A stretch of 31,685 nucleotides of DNA from Chara braunii (Eukaryota > Streptophyta > Charophyceae > Charales > Characeae). Below the pieces are notes generated by a model that worked only from the letters and a program-made list of their open reading frames with translations, ran no database searches and had not been told where the DNA came from. The DNA is taken from NCBI GenBank assembly GCA_003427395.1, contig BFEA01000183.1, positions 1,731,364-1,763,048 of the forward strand. Reading direction: 5' to 3'. A program made the translations under genes and the position numbers. Below, one piece after another: positions 1-10,700 of the stretch; positions within the stretch are counted from its first letter, which is position 1; the number at the start of each line of letters is the position of its first letter.

Positions 1-540
1 CCCTCAGCGGCATACAGTACCTCCTCAAGTATGCCCCGCAGAGCCGAAGATCCCCCTTCCCTCCTGCCCCACCCCCTCCAAGTGAAACAGCCTTATGACA
101 TCTCATCATGCTGACATCAGCACCCCTTGTTCTCTCTCCTCAACCGCCGTAGCTGATCCGACCCAAAAATCAGCATGGCCCAAAGAAGGACAAACCCTCA
201 ACACCGCCCCTCCCTCTCAAAGATCACACCACCCACCCTATGTAACCCTCGCAGGGAGGGGCTCCAACCCTAAAGGAGATGTGCTACCATTCAGATTCAA
301 TAGCCAACAACTTCGTACAACCTGAGATGCATANTAGCAAACATTCAGACCACCTTGGCCCCCCCCTTCCCTCCTTTTTTTGAAATTTTTCGGAGAGATT
401 CAATCAAGAACATACTGAAGAATCAGAAAATCAGAAGACTGAGAAAACCATATACACATTTCAGCGCCTATTATTCCCACAAGAAGAGGGGAAGGGAGGG
501 AAAAAAACACCCTCTCTCCCCATGGTAACTCCAGCGCCTA
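1..540. other. Unassigned stretch left of the E2 integrase remnant
   Basis: No recognisable gene is present. A 76-codon open frame at 95-325 has no motif I know and a low-complexity Ser/Pro/Thr-rich composition, so I do not call it. There is one unresolved base (n) near 334, a C/T-rich stretch around 360-380 and a purine-rich stretch around 480-510. The 11 bases at 462-472 recur at 532-542, flanking a short purine-rich insert. The expected continuation of the E2 integrase and 3' LTR cannot be followed here, so E2 seems to be truncated near 540. Confidence 0.5.
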
Positions 541-792
541 TTCTGATAAGGCAAATTCTTTAGACCTTACCCATACCAGGTCACCTTCCTGAAACTGTGA
601 TGGCTGACGATGTTTGTTGGCCTGCTCTATCATATGAAGTTCAGCTTTCTGTATATTTTCTCTTACCTTTTTAAAGTGCAAATTCATGGGTTCCTGGGGG
701 TAACCTCTAAATCTGGTCCTGAGTTAAAGCATCAATGGGACGTCGAGGTTTCCAACCTTTATGCAGTGCATTAGGCGTTCTACTTGTCACAG
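541..792 (-). pseudogene. E2 integrase, C-terminal fragment (distal half of a split ORF)
   Basis: Read on the minus strand from 792 down, this encodes a Ty3/gypsy integrase C-terminal segment: TPNALHKGWKPRRPIDAL, a one-base frameshift near 705, then a helix-rich stretch and QFQEGDLVWVRSKEF. These correspond to the conserved TP-x-L-x-GxxPR-x-PxD block after the DDE core and to the (F/V)GDxVWV start of the GPY/F module. A stop follows at 538-540. The upstream half of the same integrase lies at 13511-14288, and the two halves join in frame once the E1 insertion and one copy of its 4-base target duplication are removed. It is a non-functional remnant. Confidence 0.88.
789..792. repeat. Target-site duplication ACAG, left copy
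   Basis: The four bases directly left of the E1 5' LTR are ACAG. The same four bases directly follow the 3' LTR at 13511-13514. Duplications of 4-6 bases are normal for integrase-mediated insertion. Collapsing the two copies restores the E2 integrase frame, which supports the assignment much more strongly than the four bases alone. Confidence 0.9.
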
Positions 793-1726
793 TGCGCGGC
801 GCGAGGCCTCGACAAGCCCTACTGGCCATGTTATCAGAAATTTCAGTCGCCCTAAGTGAAGGCAGGCCCGACTCAGGCCTAGAGGCCTATTTTGGACTAC
901 CACGCAACTGGGGAAATTCAGGCAGTTGCGCAGCGCCAGTTGCTTGAAAGCGCCCAGGCCCAAGCTGCCTTTATCCTATGTAACTAAGGCAGGCCCTTGG
1001 CCAGATACGCAACACAAACTGAACACAGGCTGTGGGCAATTGGGCATGGGTAACCGCCACAGGCCCTGGGCCTGACTCGTTTAGACTGAGGCTCAGCCTC
1101 TCAGGTCCTGTCGGAAGCTTCTGGGTCGGAGCCCAGAGCAGCTAGGCCGCACGCAGCAGGCAGGCCACTTCCATTTTGGAAAGTGCCTGCCTCTGCATTC
1201 GACATTCGGGTACTGGCTGCATGTTGCGCAAGCGCTGCTGCGCTATTTGCTGGCCAGCGCTCACGCGCTCACGTGTGAGCTGGATGAGCAGGTAGCCATA
1301 GCCGAGCTGCGCTGCACTATGCTGGATGGGGCGCATGGTGGTCCTTGGGTGCATGTGGCATATGTGAGTGGGGCATCGAGGTTGTGAGTGATACAAGAGA
1401 CATACCTGGTGCTTGGGCGAACGACATTGGCCGAGATCGGCTCGTACTTCAGGGAGCTGTTGACATCACCAGCGGCATTGTAGGTACGCTAGATAGGATC
1501 TGCGATTTGTAGTCTCGGCGCAGAGCGCCAGATAGGATGTCAACATTGGTTCTTTGTTGATGATGATGAGACTATTCCAACATTGTCACTTACAAGTTTT
1601 TGTTGTGCTCTTATTTGGTGGAACTCGTGTTGCAATTCTGCTTTTGGTTCGAGGTCACGACTATCTGGTCCCATGTGTATGATGCTGCTTGGTTTCTGAA
1701 GTTCGCTATCGCTCATTTTCCTTGCA
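793..1726 (+). repeat. E1 5' LTR
   Basis: This 934-base repeat starts TGCGCGGCG and ends CCTTGCA. It aligns over its whole length with 12568-13510, sharing blocks such as the one around 900-935 and the one around 1310-1350. A primer-binding site follows after a three-base spacer. Small open frames inside it (735-947, 1142-1396) are not conserved between the two LTR copies and are not genes. Confidence 0.92.
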
Positions 1727-1729
1727 ATT

Positions 1730-1740
1730 TGGTATCGGAG
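1730..1740 (+). promoter_or_regulatory. E1 primer-binding site (initiator Met-tRNA type)
   Basis: TGGTATCGGAG lies three bases after the 5' LTR. The common plant initiator Met-tRNA primer site reads TGGTATCAGAGC, so this copy differs by one base (A to G). The same variant occurs after the E3 LTR at 19442. The site would prime minus-strand DNA synthesis during reverse transcription. Confidence 0.8.
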
Positions 1741-2125
1741 TTGTGGTACGTTCCGCTAATCTGGCGCTTGTCTTCTGCCTATAAGGTACATGCATGCGGT
1801 CTGTTGGGCGAGCGACCATGGGAGGTGTGTAGTGAGGGAGGCTTCGTACCGTGAGGATGTGTGTTCTGTCTTGAGAGTCCTCTCATGTGAGGAGTCAAGT
1901 GCGCTCAACCTTGAGAGTCGGCATTGTTCATGTGGAGCATCTGGAAGGAGAGGGCGGAGCTATGTAAAGGGCCCTGGACGAAGCACTAGGTCATAGTCAC
2001 CATGCCAACCCACCGGGCGTAGAGCACGCATGCTTTGCTTCTTTGTCCTTTGTTTGCCTGTTGCATATGATAGATGGGTGATGAGGGGCAGGCCAGCCCT
2101 ACAGGGGAGACGAGTAACGGGCGTT

Positions 2126-2133
2126 TATAAATA
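2126..2133 (+). promoter_or_regulatory. TATA-like box in the E1 leader
   Basis: TATAAATA stands in otherwise G/C-richer sequence, about 20 bases upstream of the first copy of the tandem duplication. It resembles a retrotransposon core promoter, although it lies downstream of the LTR and primer-binding site where a promoter is not expected. Function is inferred from the motif alone. Confidence 0.35.
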
Positions 2134-2153
2134 AGCACCGGCGGGGTTACCTT

Positions 2154-2556
2154 CCACTGGTTGTGATCGTCGTCCTGTCTGCGACATTAAATAATTCCTG
2201 AGGACTTCGGGGGCTGTCCTTCAACGCCTCTTGATCAGCCAGTTGGTCGGTGTAAGGCTCGCTGCATGCGAGGGTAAACATTGTGCAGGGCTGGCCAACT
2301 CAGCATACACTCAGGGCACAAGGGTGGGCCGTGTGCACACCTTTAGACACACACTATCTAGATCGCACAGGAACGCTGATGTCAAGAGACAATCAGGAAG
2401 AACTGAGGGAGGGGTAGAGTCCATGTGATAAGTTCGGGAAGAATTCCATTCTGCCAACAGTCCCACAAATGATTCTATTTTTATTTTGATTAGTTAGTTG
2501 TACAACCATTGACATCTGACAGACAACATTTAGTTAGAAATCTGCTTTCTGTTCGT
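2154..2556. repeat. Tandem duplication, copy 1 (403 bases)
   Basis: This begins CCACTGGTTGTGATCGTCG and is repeated immediately after itself at 2557-2960. By eye the two copies differ at about a dozen positions, including a 2-base AC gain and a 1-base loss, which is roughly 97% identity. That is clearly closer than the two E1 LTRs are to each other. Confidence 0.93.
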
Positions 2557-2960
2557 CCACTGGTTGTGATCGTCGTCCTGTCTGCGACATTAAATAATTC
2601 CTGAGGACTTCGGGGGCTGTCCTTAAACGCCTCTTGATCAGCCAGTTGGTCGGTGTAAGGCTCGTTGCATGCGAGGGTAACCATTGTGCAGGGCTGGCCA
2701 ACTCAGCATACACTCAGGGCACAAGGCTGGGCCGTGTGCACACCTTTAGACACACACACTATCTGGATCGCACAGGAACGCTGACGTCAAGAGACAATCA
2801 GGAAGAACTGAGGGAGGGGTAGAGTCCATGTGATAAGTTCGGGAAGAATCCATTCTGCCAACAGTCCCACAAACGATTCTATTTTTATTTTGATTAGTTA
2901 GATGCACAACCATTGACATCTGCAAGACAACATTTAGTTAGAAATCTGCTTTCTGTTCGT
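2557..2960. repeat. Tandem duplication, copy 2 (404 bases)
   Basis: Second copy of the unit starting at 2154, abutting the first with no spacer and ending TTTCTGTTCGT. The sequence after 2960 (GGACGAATTAAG) is single copy and leads into the gag start. Confidence 0.93.
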
Positions 2961-3140
2961 GGACGAATTAAGTAAAAATAGTTTCGTTTGTAGGAATCTG
3001 GACTTACCTGTTGACCCACATGTGTAGACTCTAACACAGCCGCCGACTAATTATTTTATTTATTTTAAATCGATCTGTGTACTATGTTGTGATAGGCATC
3101 GAGAGTGACCTAGTGCAGTTTGTGTGCAGTGCTGTAGCTT

Positions 3141-4262
3141 ATGAGTGACAGGGAGAACACTAGCGAGGACGATAGGATCCTGCAATCAGCAAGGCGCCCT
3201 ATAGCCCACGTGGCATTAAGACCCAGGGGTGACAAACTCCTGTTCCGCCAGCAAAAGGAGAGACAGCAGCAGCAGCGAAGGGTTAGGGCCGCAGAGGCAA
3301 GCACGACGTTCGCAAGCGAAGCCGCTACTTCAACAGCCATGGCCACAACTGCGCAGCAGAGCTCTCAGGCTAGTAGTTCAAGGATTGTAGGGTCAACGGT
3401 TGCACAGACCCTGAGTCAGTACGTTGGCGTCATGGCAAGCCAGCAGTTGGTGTTAACCCCCGAGGAGGTCGCCATACCGCGAGCAGCTGCTCGCGAGGCA
3501 CAGTTACAGCAGGCTTTAGGAGAGATAAAGGCAGAGAAAGGAAGAATGATCAGGAGAAGATCGAGGATGCAGCGGAGACAAGCGGACGTTAGTGAGTTAG
3601 AGGGGATGGACCTGACAAACATGGATGATGATGTGAGGACCCTGCGAGCAGTCCTGCTAGATGTAGTGGAAATGCAGGACCACCAGACAACTCTCTTACA
3701 TGACATCCAGCAGAGCCTGGCCGTGCTGGTTGGGCGAATTCAGGCAGCATCATCACCATCAGGGCTCGGTGCTTGGCCTGTGGTACAACCTCCTCGTTTT
3801 GCCCCGCCGGTGACTAGGGTATACCCATTTGTAGTCCCTCCAACATCGGTACGGGCCACTTCCCTAGGTATGCCTTTGACAGGCGGGTTCTCAGCAGGTA
3901 CTAGTGTACAGATTCTTGCACAGACAGTGTATTCCCAACCCCCGTTACAGACTGTCGTAACTGGGCAGCCTGCTGTCTCGCAGCCAGCACAACCGCAGGG
4001 CACACAACCCCAACAGCAGCTAGTGCAGCAACCTGTGCCCCAGGGTCCACAACCTGGAGTGGCGCTGGTACCGGGACAAGGCCAGTGGGTTCCAAAGATA
4101 GCTATCGCCTCCCCGAAACCCTTCTTAGGGGATAAGAGGGGCAAAGACCTTGACACATGGTTACGATCAGTGCCAGACTACGTCAAGTGTAAGTTAACCT
4201 TTCCGCACGAGGAAGTGCTTGTGGCTGCCTCCTACCTGGAGGGGAGTGCAACAACATGGTAA
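3141..4262 (+). pseudogene. gag: E1 Gag, N-terminal and capsid-like part
   Basis: An open frame of 373 codons starts at an ATG after a long leader. The N-terminal half is charged and helix-prone, with Gln/Arg-rich stretches (residues 33-50) and a likely coiled coil around residues 120-200. The middle, about residues 210-320, is Pro/Gln/Val-rich and looks disordered. The end (PKPFLGDKRGKDLDTWLRSV, then YLEGSATTW) matches the start of the retrotransposon Gag capsid family, where a conserved Phe-x-Gly is followed by a Trp. The frame ends at a TAA at 4260-4262 inside the capsid domain. The continuation is one base out of frame from 4256, so this is a frameshift and not a natural terminus. Gag would form the particle that packages element RNA. 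Confidence 0.85.
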
Positions 4263-5068
4263 GTGGGCTAGTGCAACTACAGGGGTACGGACATGACTTC
4301 CGCGCTTGGGCAGTCAACCAGAAGCTGGAGGACTTCCTTAAGCTGGTGGAAGAAAGGTGGCGTGATCCTCAGGAGGCCCAAAAGGCCACTGATGCGATCC
4401 TGCCTTTGAGCAATAGACCGTTCAAGTCAGTAAGGGATGCCACAGACGCAGTGGAGCGTCTGATCTGTGTGCCTGGCTTATGCCACTCAGGAATCAGTTG
4501 GCGGGTGAGGCAAACATCAACGTGCACAACTTCCCCTCGTTTAGCAAGAAGGCCCTAGACCTGGAAGCAAAGATAGGCACGAACACCAACCTACAACGGA
4601 CGGAAGGAAGGAAGCACTGCCTCCCAACTGGAAGGCGAAGGGTCGCATCATGTTCGTCGATAACGATGGTTCCACCATCGAACTAGATGACGACTTCCAA
4701 GAGGGAGTAGGTTCAGAGGCGGGCAGCGTAGAGGCTTCAGGGGGTGTGGAGCAGTCGCTGCCTCAGTCCAAAAAGGTAAGACGACCGGTAGACGTCGTGG
4801 AGGCTTCCGGTCTAGGAGTCAAGTTGACCCCAACGCTCCTCCATGGGAGAAAGCGGGTGTCACTGAGGACGTGTGGAGATACCGGTACACCCGGCAGGCT
4901 TGTACCCATTGTGGCCAATATGGCCATAATCAGTTCAAGTGTCGGATCAAGAAGGTGACCGAAAAGATCCTACCTACAATGGGGCAGGCTATGGGATCCT
5001 CCTCTTCCCAGGGCAGTAATGTGGCCAGCAGTTCTGGAGTTGCTCCGGGAAACACGTCGGGTCAGTAG
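4256..5068 (+). pseudogene. gag: E1 Gag, C-terminal part with zinc knuckle
   Basis: This continues the capsid-like domain in a shifted frame: GHDFRAWAVNQKLEDFLKLV, then RWRDPQEAQKATDAI, a typical Gag helix pattern. Further frame changes occur near 4490, 4640 and 4870. At 4901-4942 there is a CCHC zinc knuckle, C-x2-C-x4-H-x4-C (CTHCGQYGHNQFKC), the RNA-binding nucleocapsid motif. A Ser-rich tail ends at 5068. At least three frameshifts make it non-functional. Confidence 0.8.
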
Positions 5069-5077
5069 GAATGGTAG

Positions 5078-5734
5078 TTGTTCCTGCTAGGGTCGAGATG
5101 GTGGATACACCTTCACCATCTCGAGAGATGGCCCAAGCTATTGACTCCATTGTCGGTCCCGCAAACACATTTGGACCCATCGATCCTTTGTTTGATGAAT
5201 GTGTTCGAGTCCTTGGAGGAGCTAGAGGAGGAGTGGTCTAGATCAGACCCGCTAGCTTCTTGGACGGCCTTGGCTAAAGCCCCTAAGGGTGAGTTATTCG
5301 TCGGCGAGGTAGTCATCGGTGGCCGCAAGGCCGAGGCCTATTACGAAACTTGCTCGATGCGAAATTTTATCAGTCGCGCATGCGTCGAGAGGCTGCGCTT
5401 ACAGGGGCAAGTGCAGCGCCTGAGTCGACCTGTGGAGTCGACCTGTGGAGTCGACCTGTGGAGTCGACCTGTGGAGTCGACCTGTGCCAACAAACAACGC
5501 ATGGTAGTCACTGACTACCTTAAAGACATAGAGTGTCTATTCCCGTACGCGGGAGGGGAGCTGAGAGATCGAGTCTCGTTCCTAGTCAGTGATGATCTCC
5601 CAATGGACATCCTGTTGGGTATGTACTATCTTTCGATTGCACAACCCCAGTTTGATTGGGACCGAAAGTGGTCAAACACCCTTTGCTCAAAGGGGGGACT
5701 GCCAATGTACATAAATTTAAGGCTAGTAGTCTGA
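5078..5734 (+). pseudogene. E1 retropepsin-like protease region
   Basis: From about residue 70 the frame reads GELFVGEVVIGG and, near its end, DLPMDILLGMYYLS. These are the flanks of a Ty3/gypsy aspartic protease, where ILGMDWL normally closes the domain. At the active site the expected Asp-Thr/Ser-Gly is Glu-Thr-Cys (YYETCSMRNFIS), which would not support catalysis. A 13-base unit is present five times at 5422-5486 and lengthens the flap region. The frame ends at 5734, while the linker to RT continues in the overlapping frame from 5656. The first 50 codons probably do not belong to the protease. Confidence 0.78.
5422..5486. repeat. Five tandem copies of a 13-base unit in the E1 protease
   Basis: The unit GAGTCGACCTGTG occurs five times without interruption, at 5422, 5435, 5448, 5461 and 5474. 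The translated region reads LSRPVESTC, then an inserted stretch, then ANKQRM. The homologous E2 protease (LPRPITSMLADKRT) has the length expected for two copies. Three added copies give 39 bases, which keeps the frame. Confidence 0.9.
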
Positions 5735-6360
5735 TCGAGTCCTACGGATGCATGTGTGCGCCTGCGTTCTTTAATTATTATAAGCAAAATCCGGAGGAGG
5801 GTATGTACTTAGTTTATGTCTCTGCAGCAGGCGAGTCGGTGAAAGTTTTGTCGGAGATAGAGGGAGTAGTCGTTAAATACCTTGGTCTATTTGAAGAGCC
5901 GAAAGGGGTTGTTGAGAGGGAGGTTGTCCACGCAATAGAAATTATCCCAGGGTCTAGTATTCCGAAGGGTAGGATCTATCGGATGTCTCCAGCTGAGCTC
6001 GATGAGCTTCACCGGCAACTCAAGGAGCTCATAGAGAAGGGTTGGATCCGGCCTAGCATTTCCCCTTACAGATCTCCTGTCTTATTTGTGGCAAAGAAGG
6101 GGGGAACCTTGAGGATGTGCATTGACTATAGGGGCCTCAATGCCATCATTGTTAAGAACAGAGAGCCCCTACCGCGCATCGATGACTTGTTGGACCGAGT
6201 GCAAGGGTGTCGGTACTTCAGTAAATAGATCTGAAGTCTGGGTACCATCAAATTACAATACGGCCCAAGGATCAACACAAAACCGCTTTTCAGACCAGGT
6301 ACGGTCTGTACGAGTTTATGGTGATGCCTTTCGGCCTTTGCAATGCTCCTGGCACCTTTC
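5656..6360 (+). pseudogene. E1 reverse transcriptase, N-terminal half
   Basis: The frame from 5656 contains the PR-RT linker and then RT motifs: [40 protein letters not shown] and [11 protein letters not shown], followed by [15 protein letters not shown] stop at 6226-6228 comes from loss of one A in the YFSKIDL motif. The first catalytic Asp region ([10 protein letters not shown]) and [12 protein letters not shown] continue in the shifted frame up to about 6360. There the sequence ends abruptly at the LINE. The YxDD box, thumb and connection are absent and do not reappear on the far side of the LINE. Confidence 0.9.
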
Positions 6361-9300
6361 TTTTTTTTAAAACACACACACACACGGCCCATCTATTTCG
6401 GGGGGCGACAGTCCGGTTGCTTATCACCGGCAAGCATAGAAAGCAATAGTTTGAAAAGATAGACAGAAAACAAATAGAAGGGGGGGGTCAGGGAAGTATC
6501 GGCACTTGCAGGTGCAAGTTGTCGCATGCGTCAGGCTTGGCGGCTTCTGAACTCAGGTGCCTTTACTCGTGGGGGGCGTGTTGTCGGGAGGCATACCGCA
6601 CCCTGTCGTTGCACCCCCACCATAAGGACAGGCGCCTGCTAGAAAAGTCGGCAAGCCTTCGCTCCTTCCTCCAAAAAAAGAAAAAAAGAAAAAAAAAAAG
6701 GTCATGTTAAAGTGTCCCTCACCCTCTGCTTTCTCCTACCCGTCCCATTCCCTTAACCCTACCCCCATCTTCCTTCCCCCCTGATGTACAGTTCCTATTT
6801 ATCTGTATCGTGAGGTCACGTTTCGTATTGTTCACGTCGTTGTAGCTGCTGGTCATGACTGTATGAAAGTTGCTGCCGCGATCTGCAGAGATGTCGGTAT
6901 TCTTGACTGTAACTTTGGTCTTGATCCCATTCGGTCTCGTGAAGCGGGTGCGGTATTTGTCCCACATCGATTCAATAATAGGTCTCCCATTGTGAGGGTT
7001 CGTCCTTGCACCTGCAGACGCAGCTCATCAAAAGAAGAAGAGAAAGCAATTTATTTGTTGAACATATCCAGGTATCTCATCCCCTCCCCTCCCTCCCCTT
7101 TCTTCTGTCCTCCTCCTTTCCTCCCTCTCCCTCTTCGAAAACCTACCACTTTATCCGTGTGCTTACCCCCCATTCCCTGTCATTTATGTCCTCTAAATGT
7201 CATGCCTGTTTCCATTCAACCTCTTTAGCTTTAAAGGGGCAATATGCAGTCCTATATTTGTACAGTGTCTGAAGTGGTTATCCCTATTCTCATTTTACCT
7301 AAACTTGTGTGAGCAATATTATATATGTTTATTCATTCATATTATGTACATAGTGAAAGGAGCGTTCTGATTCGTACTATATTGTACAAGCGTTATCAAT
7401 GTTGCTATTCTAAACATTGGGCTCATCCCTCGGCTGAAGTTGGAGTATACACCTGTCAGTCGTGTTCTGCGACACATCTTCTCGGTCTTGTGATTGTCGG
7501 AGAACTGCCTCAAATGCGGGGGCCCAGGCCCATTCTCCCTTTTGTTCCTCAATTCGCAACACCTGTGGATATGATTTCCATGCAGCCCTGAAGAAGGACC
7601 AGCCTCCGTTTCTTCGGCGGTGAACATCTGCTGTGACCGCCGTCTGCAAATTCTTCAAAGTCCAAGCCTTGAGTGTGTTCGGAGAACCGTGTTGTCCCGT
7701 CCGAAGCAAGCGTCCCCTTATGGCCCAGACCGCGCCCCAAAATGCTGCTCTCACAGTATCTCCTGCATAAGCGGCCTCAAGTGTTGATGCAGCCCCCATT
7801 AGTGCCATCCCTACCATCACTTGGCCTCTGTGTGTAGGGCATTCCGGATGCAAAGGTATCCGTGTGCCCACCGTTTGCCACCATTGCCAGAATTTGGCCT
7901 GTGAGTCACAGTCCAGCCACATGTGTGGGAGGGTCTCATCCTGACATCCACACTCCTGACACTGTGTGTCTGTGGCTGTGCTGTGCGCCGCCATCCATTG
8001 AAATGTCGGTAGGGCGAGATGCAGATTAAGCCACAATTCTCCTGCTCGCTTTTGTTCCGGCAGCGTCGTGAGAGTTCTGCTGGCCACTTTCCACTGATGT
8101 TCTGTCCAGGTATGTACTTCCTGTGCTTCCAGCCATCCTCGCTTCACCCATCTTGTCTTCATCTCCTCTGCCATATCTGTGATTCTCAACAGTGTGCGGT
8201 ATATGGTCTTGGTAGTGACTTGGTGTGACCTGCACTGTTTTCGCTGTGTGTTCTTTGCACTCCATTCCCACGAAGAAGGGTCCCCGGGCAGTTGACATGG
8301 GGTTCTTCTTGGTTTGAAAGGCTGAAACTTCGGTTCTGAGTGTTGTGTGCGATCCTTGAGAACCACCACTGAGCACATATTGAGTCTATGAATAAGCCCA
8401 TCTCTGCTTGAAATTCTTGTCATTGGTTCCCCAAGTGCTGCGTTTGGATCCGCGATCTCCCATGCCTCTGTTTCATACCAGTCTTGTTGGGCTCCAGATC
8501 TCAGTCGGAAGAGAGCTTGTGGTGGATCCTCTGTGTTAAGCGCTACCCATTCCCCTTGCATCCTCTGATTCAGTCGCATGCGATGTACCCATGTTGCTGG
8601 TATGGCTTCTCTGAGTTGTCGCAGGCGCACTTGGCGATCCGGTTGTTGCCGTAGGAGGGCTGCCATCTGTGTGTCAGTCTTCCATTCATTCTCAGTAGAA
8701 TCCCAAAGGTCCTGAATTCTCGAAACCCTGCAAGCAAGCCACTGCCGCCCAAAGGCTCCAGGTTCATTCTGCCATGCAAAGGGACGTCCTTGTCTGCAAA
8801 TGAAGGCGTTGCCAAACAAGGATTGTCCCAAAATTTGATCCATCGTTTTGGGAGCTGTTTGTCGCAGTGCATTGTTCTTCCATTTTTCCAGCGTTGGGGT
8901 CCACAGTGCCCCACGTGTGAGCCCTTGTTGAAGTTGCGGGTACAACAATGTTGTTTCCACATCTGCTACCTTGAGAGCCTTCGTCATGCTGGCCAGTGTA
9001 ATGATTTTCCACGGAGCGTCTTCTTTCTCCAGAAGCAGCCACATCACCGTTCTCATTTGGAGCGTTGTAGCTTGCAGATGTGGGTCCAACAGTCCCAGAC
9101 CTCCCTGTGCTCTGGGCTGTATCAGTTTCTCCCAACGAACACGATAAATCAGTGGTGGTGCATACGGATCGTTCTTCCAAAGGTATTTCCTAATTGCCAG
9201 TTTATACTCACGCCATGCCCTGTTCTCCGGGGCCGATAAAGGTGCAGCGTACCACAGTGTGGAAGAAGCTGCATTATTAGCTATGATGGTCCTCCCCACT

Positions 9301-10700
9301 ACTCCCATATCTATGCCTTTGGCCCATCTATGCATTTTGCACAGAGCAGTTGTTAGCAATCTTTTCGTTTGTTCTCCTGTTGTGAGTGTTGCTGGGAGCA
9401 GAATACCCAGGTAGCGAGTGTTCTGTCCTTGCGGTACGATCTTCATGTCTTGGAAGAGATCCGGGTCCGCGTTTGGGGGAAGAAGAACTGTGGATTTCTC
9501 CCACTTAACTTGTGCCCATGCAAAGTGCTGAAACGTAGCAACAGTGTGGCGCATGGCTGACACACTCGTGTCAGATGCTTCTGTGACTGCCGCAGTGTCG
9601 TCTGCGAAGCTATTGGACTTGAGCTGCAGTCCCAGAACGATGGTCAGTCCTCTTATAGCGACATTTGCTCTGATCATGTCATGTAGGTGTTCTACATACA
9701 AAATGCACAGAGCCGGTGAAAGAGGACATCCTTGGCGGACTGAACGTGTGACATTCATCAGCTGTGAGCGAAAGCCATTAATTTGACTTCTCGCCGCAGC
9801 CGTATGTAGCAGGCGATCGACGACCCCTATAAATGCCGGTCCTATCCCTCTCTCTTCAAGGCCTTGCGGCAGAAAGCTCCAACGCACTCTGTCGTACTCT
9901 TTTTCAAAGTCCAAAAGGAGGACAGCTAGTGGCGGATCAGATTCTGTGGCCATTTGTATGATCTCTCTAACCATTATGACGTTTGTAAGAATCTGCCTTT
10001 CTGGCACAAAACCGGTCTGAGTGGAATGGATGAGGGTGGGAAGCACTGTGGCCATTCTGTTGGCCAAGACTTTGGCAAAGTGTTTATATGGCGCTGAAAG
10101 CAGTGAGATAGGACGCCAATTCTTGATATTTGCTGGATCCCCCTTTTTATACAACAATACTATTGTGGCATCCCCAAATCCAGGCGGTGTTTGTTTCTGT
10201 CCCAGGAAGATTGCGTTAAAAAATTCAGTAAGCAGTGGTAAAATTCGTCTGTACACAGCATGCAGATGGTCCATAGGAATCCCATCCGGGCCAGCGGCCT
10301 TGTTTTTAGGCAAATCTGCTAAAGCTCGCAGGATCTCTCCTGGTGTGATCGCCTGTTCTAAAGCATGTGCTTGCTGTGATGTGACCGCAGTTCTACATGT
10401 TGTCCAGACCTCCCCCCATGCTTGTTCTCGAAATTGCTGTCGGTCCCATTCTTCTATTTCTGTATAGAGTGTGGAATAGAACAGCGCTGCGTATTGCATT
10501 GTATGTGGGGTGGTGGTGGCCATTTGTGCTTGTGGATGGTATGGGTGTTGTAAGGATGTCATCTTGTCCGCTGTTCGTCTGTCCTTCACTAGTTGGAAGA
10601 ACGCTGATGTCATGCGTTCCGCGAGGCCAATCCAACGTGCCTTGTTGGCTGATCCCCATCTTATTGCATTTATCCTTTGCCACTCCTGCCATTGTGCGTG
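6361..10700 (-). mobile_element. L1-type non-LTR retrotransposon (LINE), 5'-truncated, inserted in E1
   Basis: The element lies on the minus strand. Its ORF2 runs from about 10700 to 7410, and its 3' side faces left, where a T8 run (6361-6368) plus an (AC)n tract abut the interrupted E1 RT. The T run is the complement of a poly(A) tail. The 5' junction lies at about 10690-10703, where plus-strand E1 RNase H (GAVLAQQEG) resumes. There is no ORF1 and no endonuclease domain, so the copy is 5'-truncated, as is common for LINEs. I see no convincing target-site duplication. About 0.55-0.6 kb of E1 (YxDD to the start of RNase H) is missing at the site. Confidence 0.85.
6369..7409 (-). other. LINE 3' side, non-coding, with an embedded A-tailed block
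   Basis: No gene is recognisable. The (AC)n tract is at about 6371-6385. The sequence at 6386-6672 ends in an A-rich run at 6673-6699 read on the plus strand, the reverse of the orientation expected for the LINE tail, so a separate small retroposon may sit here. The stretch at 6700-7150 is C/T-rich on the plus strand and 7240-7400 is AT-richer. It most likely represents the LINE 3' UTR plus a secondary insertion. Confidence 0.45.

Larger units (their letters stand above)
1741..3140 (+). other. E1 untranslated leader, unusually long
   Basis: About 1.4 kb separates the primer-binding site from the gag start. No coding potential is convincing here; the small open frames at 1600-2430 and 2634-2822 lie across LTR or duplicated sequence. 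The region contains a TATA-like box at 2126-2133 and a tandem duplication at 2154-2960. It ends in an AT-rich patch (about 3045-3080) shortly before the gag ATG at 3141. It could hide part of an older inserted LTR, but no boundaries are visible. Confidence 0.6.

Noticed and set aside
95-325. 76-codon open frame at the left edge
   Set aside because: Low-complexity composition, no motif and no supporting neighbour; open by chance.
1600-1996. Short plus-strand frames spanning the E1 LTR end and leader
   Set aside because: They cross the LTR boundary and primer site and show no protein similarity that I recognise.
3740-4156. 138-codon minus-strand frame rich in Cys and Gly
   Set aside because: Antisense shadow of the Pro/Gln-rich part of E1 gag.
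8790-10467. Plus-strand frames of 130-165 codons inside the LINE
   Set aside because: Antisense of the LINE ORF2; no independent motifs.
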